Shown in pieces: positions 24,301 through 26,456 of a DNA stretch of 26,456 nt. Numbering within the stretch: the first letter of the stretch is position 1; each line of letters begins with the position of its first letter. The position numbers and the translations under genes were made by a program. The notes under the pieces were generated by a model. It had not been told where the DNA came from. It saw only the letters and a list, made by a program, of their open reading frames with translations, and did no database searches. The stretch spans positions 1 through 26,456 of the IMG/VR virus record IMGVR_UViG_3300010151_000123. The stretch is one strand, 5' to 3'. The DNA is from a virus.

Positions 24301-24998
24301 CATCAACTGGAACATCAGGCAATGTAATCATATCTCAAAACATAGATGTTGATTCAGCATCAGAATCACTTGTAAGTTTTGCTCATGGCACTTACAGAGG
24401 TGCAAAACTATTTGTATCAGTAAACAATGCTTCTAAAACAGAAGTAGGAAACGTTGAAGCACTTGTTGTTCATGACGGAAGTGATGCATTTATATCACAA
24501 TTTGGTGGAATACAAACTGGAGATAATCCTTTGTTAACACTAACAGCGGCAATTGATGGCAGTAACGTTGTTGTTTCAGCGGCAGGTCTTGAAACTAATT
24601 TGAGAGTAACTGTTCATGCAATTATGTTAAAAGACACAATGACTTCAGACGACGGAACTTACGGTAATACAGAAGCAATAGCACCTGTAACAATTTCATC
24701 ATCAGCAACAGAAGTTGACACATTAGTTGAAGCATCAAACAACGGTGCTGTATATTATCTTGTTAGTAAAAATGCTTCTGAAGGCGCTTATGCAGTTAAT
24801 GAAGTTTTTATGGCAATGGGATCAGGTGAAATAACAGTAGCAAGTGGTCCATTTGTGAGTACTAAAGGTACTAACCAACTAGCATTTACATCAGACTACA
24901 AAGACGATGTTGAAAACACAGGACAGTTATTATGTGCATCCACATCAGGTGGATCAACAACTGTTAGTGCATACAGAATAAACTGTTTAGCGAAATAA
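21336..24998 (+). CDS. Large tail fibre / adhesin protein (1220 aa)
   Basis: 1220 aa from ATG 21336. The N-terminus ([20 protein letters not shown], then [20 protein letters not shown]) is the marine-phage fibre anchor type. Residues 50-880 are beta repeats, including two copies of module B (about 88-139 and 358-409), one copy of module A (about 590-662), and [40 protein letters not shown] leads into the C-terminus. From about 890 to 1220, three tandem, diverged beta domains of about 100 residues each follow (starts near 890, 990 and 1115), sharing the pattern YxVS..., VxHDGxxAYIS and LTAFTAALD. These three are probably the exposed tip. It is the largest fibre in the window and likely the main receptor-binding element. 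Confidence 0.82.
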   Translation: MPTTLTFRRGTATQNNSFTGAAGEITVDTTTNTLRVHDNSTAGGQSIVGTTATQTLTNKTLTSPTINGGTFSGTFTGTISPGQVTTNSIVSNGSNADISIQPSGTGDVLLSALRVNGTTLDSADSTKVTIAEAVDVTGALSAGTSLVIAGDGATVTGIKDEDNMASNSATKLATQQSIKAYVDGEVAGLSQTSISQNNSNVTVVDSGTGNVTIEVDGTDRITTVAATTTTATGHSLVIGASSTTVGGKIKFLEGTDNGTNGVTLIGAASTADVDVILPAAADTLVGKATTDTLTNKSIDLGNNTLTGSLAEFNSALQSESFVSLTGSETLTNKILTTPTISAPTITGTATIGAVTTNAITSNGSNADISIQPSGTGDVLISALRVNGTTLDSSDSSKITIAEALDVTGAVTITSGTITGITDLTVADGGTGASSFTDGGVLLGSGSGAITAMSALGDGEVIVGDGSGDPVAESGATLRTSIGVGTGDSPQFTGIELGHATDTTITRASSGDLNVEGNLIYRAGGTDVPVTDGGTGASSLTDNAVLTGTGTSAITAEGNLSFDGSTLAVTGAVTISGNLNVNGDTTTVSSTNTTIEDNILELNTGISASHNDAGIIIERGSTGDNAAIIWDESADKFVIGTTTATAGDKSGGITITAGALGVAGLTTGSITASGIVKTDDTTEATTTTDGSLQTDGGLSVAKDAVIGDDLKLLSDSAVLSFGGDSDTTLTHTDGTGLTLNSTNKLTFGDVATFIHQSSDGVMTIDGEATIDLNASTAVLVSNDLKLNSDAAVLGFGVNNEITLTHVHDTGLLLQDSGGTPTLQLHDSNESIASDGSKVIITSGGTSFSLPTADGDENQALITDGAGTLSFGTVGSLSASDDGAGVTIADKRITSTARTIDSWHSTFQDSVLYYVVSNDHYEDAVNIQKVSVCHDDTTAYISSAGAQSKASTTMTAFTAALDNDMVRLKAASSNAVGGTLSFYKFGLGDNTSTGTSGNVIISQNIDVDSASESLVSFAHGTYRGAKLFVSVNNASKTEVGNVEALVVHDGSDAFISQFGGIQTGDNPLLTLTAAIDGSNVVVSAAGLETNLRVTVHAIMLKDTMTSDDGTYGNTEAIAPVTISSSATEVDTLVEASNNGAVYYLVSKNASEGAYAVNEVFMAMGSGEITVASGPFVSTKGTNQLAFTSDYKDDVENTGQLLCASTSGGSTTVSAYRINCLAK
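21600..21750 (+). repeat. Fibre module B, copy 2
   Basis: 151 bases, in phase with 17870-18020 and 22410-22560. Together they encode [20 protein letters not shown] and the following NGTTLDS segment. Confidence 0.8.
22410..22560 (+). repeat. Fibre module B, copy 3
   Basis: Second copy within the 1220-aa gene, 810 bases (270 codons) after the first, without gaps. Identical runs alternate with silent changes, indicating an old duplication under protein-level constraint. Confidence 0.8.
23107..23319 (+). repeat. Fibre module A, copy 2
   Basis: Collinear with 17556-17768 with no insertion or deletion. Links the 1220-aa fibre to the 374-aa fibre. Confidence 0.8.
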
Positions 24999-25001
24999 AT
25001 A
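24994..25001 (+). promoter_or_regulatory. Late-promoter-like AATAAATA
   Basis: Overlaps the stop of the large fibre gene (TAA 24996-24998). Predicted start near 25007 gives a leader of about 33 bases with GGGAGA at 25025-25030 before ATG 25040. Confidence 0.5.
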
Positions 25002-25039
25002 CAATACATTAACAACAATCATGTGGGAGATATGGAACC

Positions 25040-26257
25040 ATGACAACAAGAAACTTTAGGGTTAATAACGGATTAGAAATAGGTGATATCGTTATTTCAG
25101 CCTCAGCAAACACAATCACAGGCGGAGCCACAGGCGCACCAAGTAGTGACGGTGACTTTGCAAACAAAAAATACGTAGACGATTCAATATCGGCTATTTC
25201 AACATCAGCAATCACCACAAATAACTCAAATGTAACTGTTACTGACTCAGGCACAGGTAAAATTGAGATCACAGCAGATGCAACAGAAGTGGCAGACTTC
25301 GCAGTAGCGGCTACTACAATCACTGCCACAGGTGCAATCAACCTTACAGCAGGAACAGACGTAGTAGTACCGGCTAACGTAGGTGTAACATTTGGTACAG
25401 GTGAGAAGATTGAAGGTGATAATACAGACCTTACAATAACATCAGGAGGCCTGTGTACTATTACAGCAACTGGTGAAACAGTTATTACAAACAACATGAG
25501 AGTTTCTGGAAACTTAACTGTTGACGGTACAAGTGTAACAATTAATACTACAACATTAGAAGTTGAAGATAATATTATCGCAGTAAACAGAAACATTTCT
25601 GCCAATTCGGGTATGCCAACCCTTTCTGGATTGAAAGTAAACAGAGGTCAAACTTCATCAGCAACAGAAGAAGATCTTTTTTGGTGCTGGGATGAAGGAT
25701 TTGCAGATGACGGTACAACTATTCACGGTAACGCGGGTGGAGCCTTTACAGCATTTAGGGCCTCATCAGGTGCAGACGATGCCTCTGACCCAACAAGAAC
25801 TGAGATGAATCTTATTGATATTAGATGTAATGTAGTACACGCTTTATCTACTTCGGCGCAATACGCGGACGTTGCGGAGCGTTTTGAAGCAGACGCTCCT
25901 ATGGCAGAAGGTGCAGTAGTAGAAGTTGGTGGAGATGCAGAAATTACAGAAACAATATCTGATTTATCAGAAAATGTTTTTGGAGTAGTATCAGTTCAAC
26001 CAGCATATGCTATGAACGCCGGTGCAGGTAACAGTGAATCACATCCTTATGTTGCAATGACGGGAAGAACTCCAGTTAGAGTAACAGGTGCAGTAACTAA
26101 AGGTCAAAGATTAGTTAGTTCATTAATAAAAGGTTGTGCTAGAGCAGTAGCAACTGGTGAAACAATTTCACCATTTAACGTTATTGGTCGAGCATTAGAA
26201 AATTCAACAGACGCAGGTATCAAATTGGTAAACTGTGCAGTGAGAACTAACAACTAA
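25040..26257 (+). CDS. Tail fibre protein with peptidase G2-like C-terminal domain
   Basis: 405 aa from ATG 25040, with GGGAGA about 9 bases before. The N-terminus (TTRNFRVNNGLEIGDIVISA) and KKYVDDSISAIS are fibre-anchor patterns; VDGTSVTINTTTLEVEDNII (about 156-175) is a diverged relative of module A. The C-terminal 140 residues begin ALSTSAQYADVAERFEADAP, the hallmark of the fibre C-terminal domain related to peptidase G2 (intramolecular chaperone autoprocessing) or to a tip domain with YADVAE. In such proteins the end may be cut off after trimerisation; whether this copy cleaves is not visible. Its end shares a terminator with a convergent gene. Confidence 0.8.
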   Translation: MTTRNFRVNNGLEIGDIVISASANTITGGATGAPSSDGDFANKKYVDDSISAISTSAITTNNSNVTVTDSGTGKIEITADATEVADFAVAATTITATGAINLTAGTDVVVPANVGVTFGTGEKIEGDNTDLTITSGGLCTITATGETVITNNMRVSGNLTVDGTSVTINTTTLEVEDNIIAVNRNISANSGMPTLSGLKVNRGQTSSATEEDLFWCWDEGFADDGTTIHGNAGGAFTAFRASSGADDASDPTRTEMNLIDIRCNVVHALSTSAQYADVAERFEADAPMAEGAVVEVGGDAEITETISDLSENVFGVVSVQPAYAMNAGAGNSESHPYVAMTGRTPVRVTGAVTKGQRLVSSLIKGCARAVATGETISPFNVIGRALENSTDAGIKLVNCAVRTNN

Positions 26258-26283
26258 TAAATATTCATACTTTTTAGTAGAAT

Positions 26284-26314
26284 AAAAGGCGGCTCTCGGG
26301 TCGCCTTTTTTTTT
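26284..26314. terminator. Bidirectional rho-independent terminator
   Basis: AAAAGGCG (26284-26291) pairs with CGCCTTTT (26302-26309), with inner G-U and C-G pairs and a short loop, followed by T9. The left A run serves the minus strand. It separates convergent genes. Confidence 0.85.
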
Positions 26315-26351
26315 AGATTTTTCAATAAAAATTAGTGCTGGTTAAAATAAG

Positions 26352-26456
26352 TTAAATCACAACATCGCAATAACAATGTTCGCAAGGACATATTCCGTGT
26401 TCGTCTGCGTGAAGTTCCTCATCACAGTGACAAGGGTGATAACATTTATTACATTC
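26352..26456 (-). CDS. Cys/His-rich zinc-binding-like protein (3' part)
   Basis: The minus strand is open from the window edge to TAA at 26352-26354, giving the last 34 residues: ECNKCYHPCHCDEELHADEH then GICPCEHCYCDVVI. Eight Cys (two in C-x-C pairs, two in C-x-x-C pairs) and five His in 34 residues point to zinc or other metal binding, perhaps a small ribbon. The true start lies outside the window. Function is unknown; such small Cys-rich proteins occur in T4-like marine phages. Confidence 0.6.
   Translation of the reverse strand, partial: ECNKCYHPCHCDEELHADEHGICPCEHCYCDVVI

Noticed and set aside
17396-26257. Diversity-generating retroelement or CRISPR-like repeats in fibre genes
   Set aside because: No reverse transcriptase or template repeat in the window; repeats are few, in-frame coding modules without spacer structure.
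26256-26263. AATAAATA late promoter after the last fibre
   Set aside because: The next gene is on the opposite strand and a terminator lies directly downstream, so there is nothing to transcribe.

Overview
The window is part of a tailed-phage genome of the T4-like contractile-tail type. It carries the T4 head block in canonical order (portal gp20, prohead core gp67, protease gp21, scaffold gp22, major capsid gp23) and the baseplate hub protein gp26 on the opposite strand. TATAAATA-type late promoters lie in front of several virion genes. The strongly AT-rich sequence, the large set of low-complexity tail-fibre proteins and the auxiliary genes (amidinotransferase, 2OG-Fe(II) oxygenase, sulfotransferase) fit a marine phage. 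A SAR11/Pelagibacter-type host is plausible, but that is inference from composition and gene style. I see no tRNA, CRISPR array or insertion sequence.

Layout. 1-663: the 3' end of a small basic histone-H1/Hc1-like protein, a shared terminator, and a GIY-YIG (SegE-like) endonuclease on the minus strand. 688-5029: a tightly packed plus-strand cassette of auxiliary enzymes: amidinotransferase, PLP-dependent aminotransferase-fold protein, 2OG-Fe(II) oxygenase-like protein, SGNH hydrolase-like protein and a possible acyltransferase-like protein. It is interrupted by a roughly 450-base gene-free stretch (1696-2147) that looks like a large structured RNA. 4977-6881, minus strand: two small genes and the gp26 hub gene. 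The gp26 gene has a downstream overlapping reading frame that appears to be reached by -1 ribosomal frameshifting. 6882-6961: divergent late promoters. 6962-15538: tape-measure-like protein, portal, a short conserved protein, an MptE/DUF115-like protein, gp67, gp21, gp22 and gp23. 15539-17328: sulfotransferase, small membrane protein, and a small structural-type protein preceded by a four-way-junction leader. 17396-26257: five tail-fibre/adhesin-like proteins (one 1220 aa) and one disordered protein. Several fibre genes share near-collinear sequence modules. The window closes with a terminator and the 3' end of a minus-strand Cys/His-rich protein.

How the parts work together. gp20, gp67, gp21 and gp22 build the prohead that gp23 encloses; gp21 then processes core and shell. 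gp26 and its frameshift product are probably baseplate/tail assembly factors. The fibre block provides receptor binding. The 688-5029 cassette looks like a small-molecule or modification pathway carried as auxiliary genes, with its second gene possibly controlled by the upstream RNA.

The most unusual signals are: the structured RNA at 1696-2147, where a 16-bp long-range helix reaches a hairpin loop and would exclude a local hairpin next to the start codon; the AAATTTT slippery heptamer at the end of gp26; the junction-shaped leader at 16812-16883; and late promoters placed so that some mRNAs would be leaderless.
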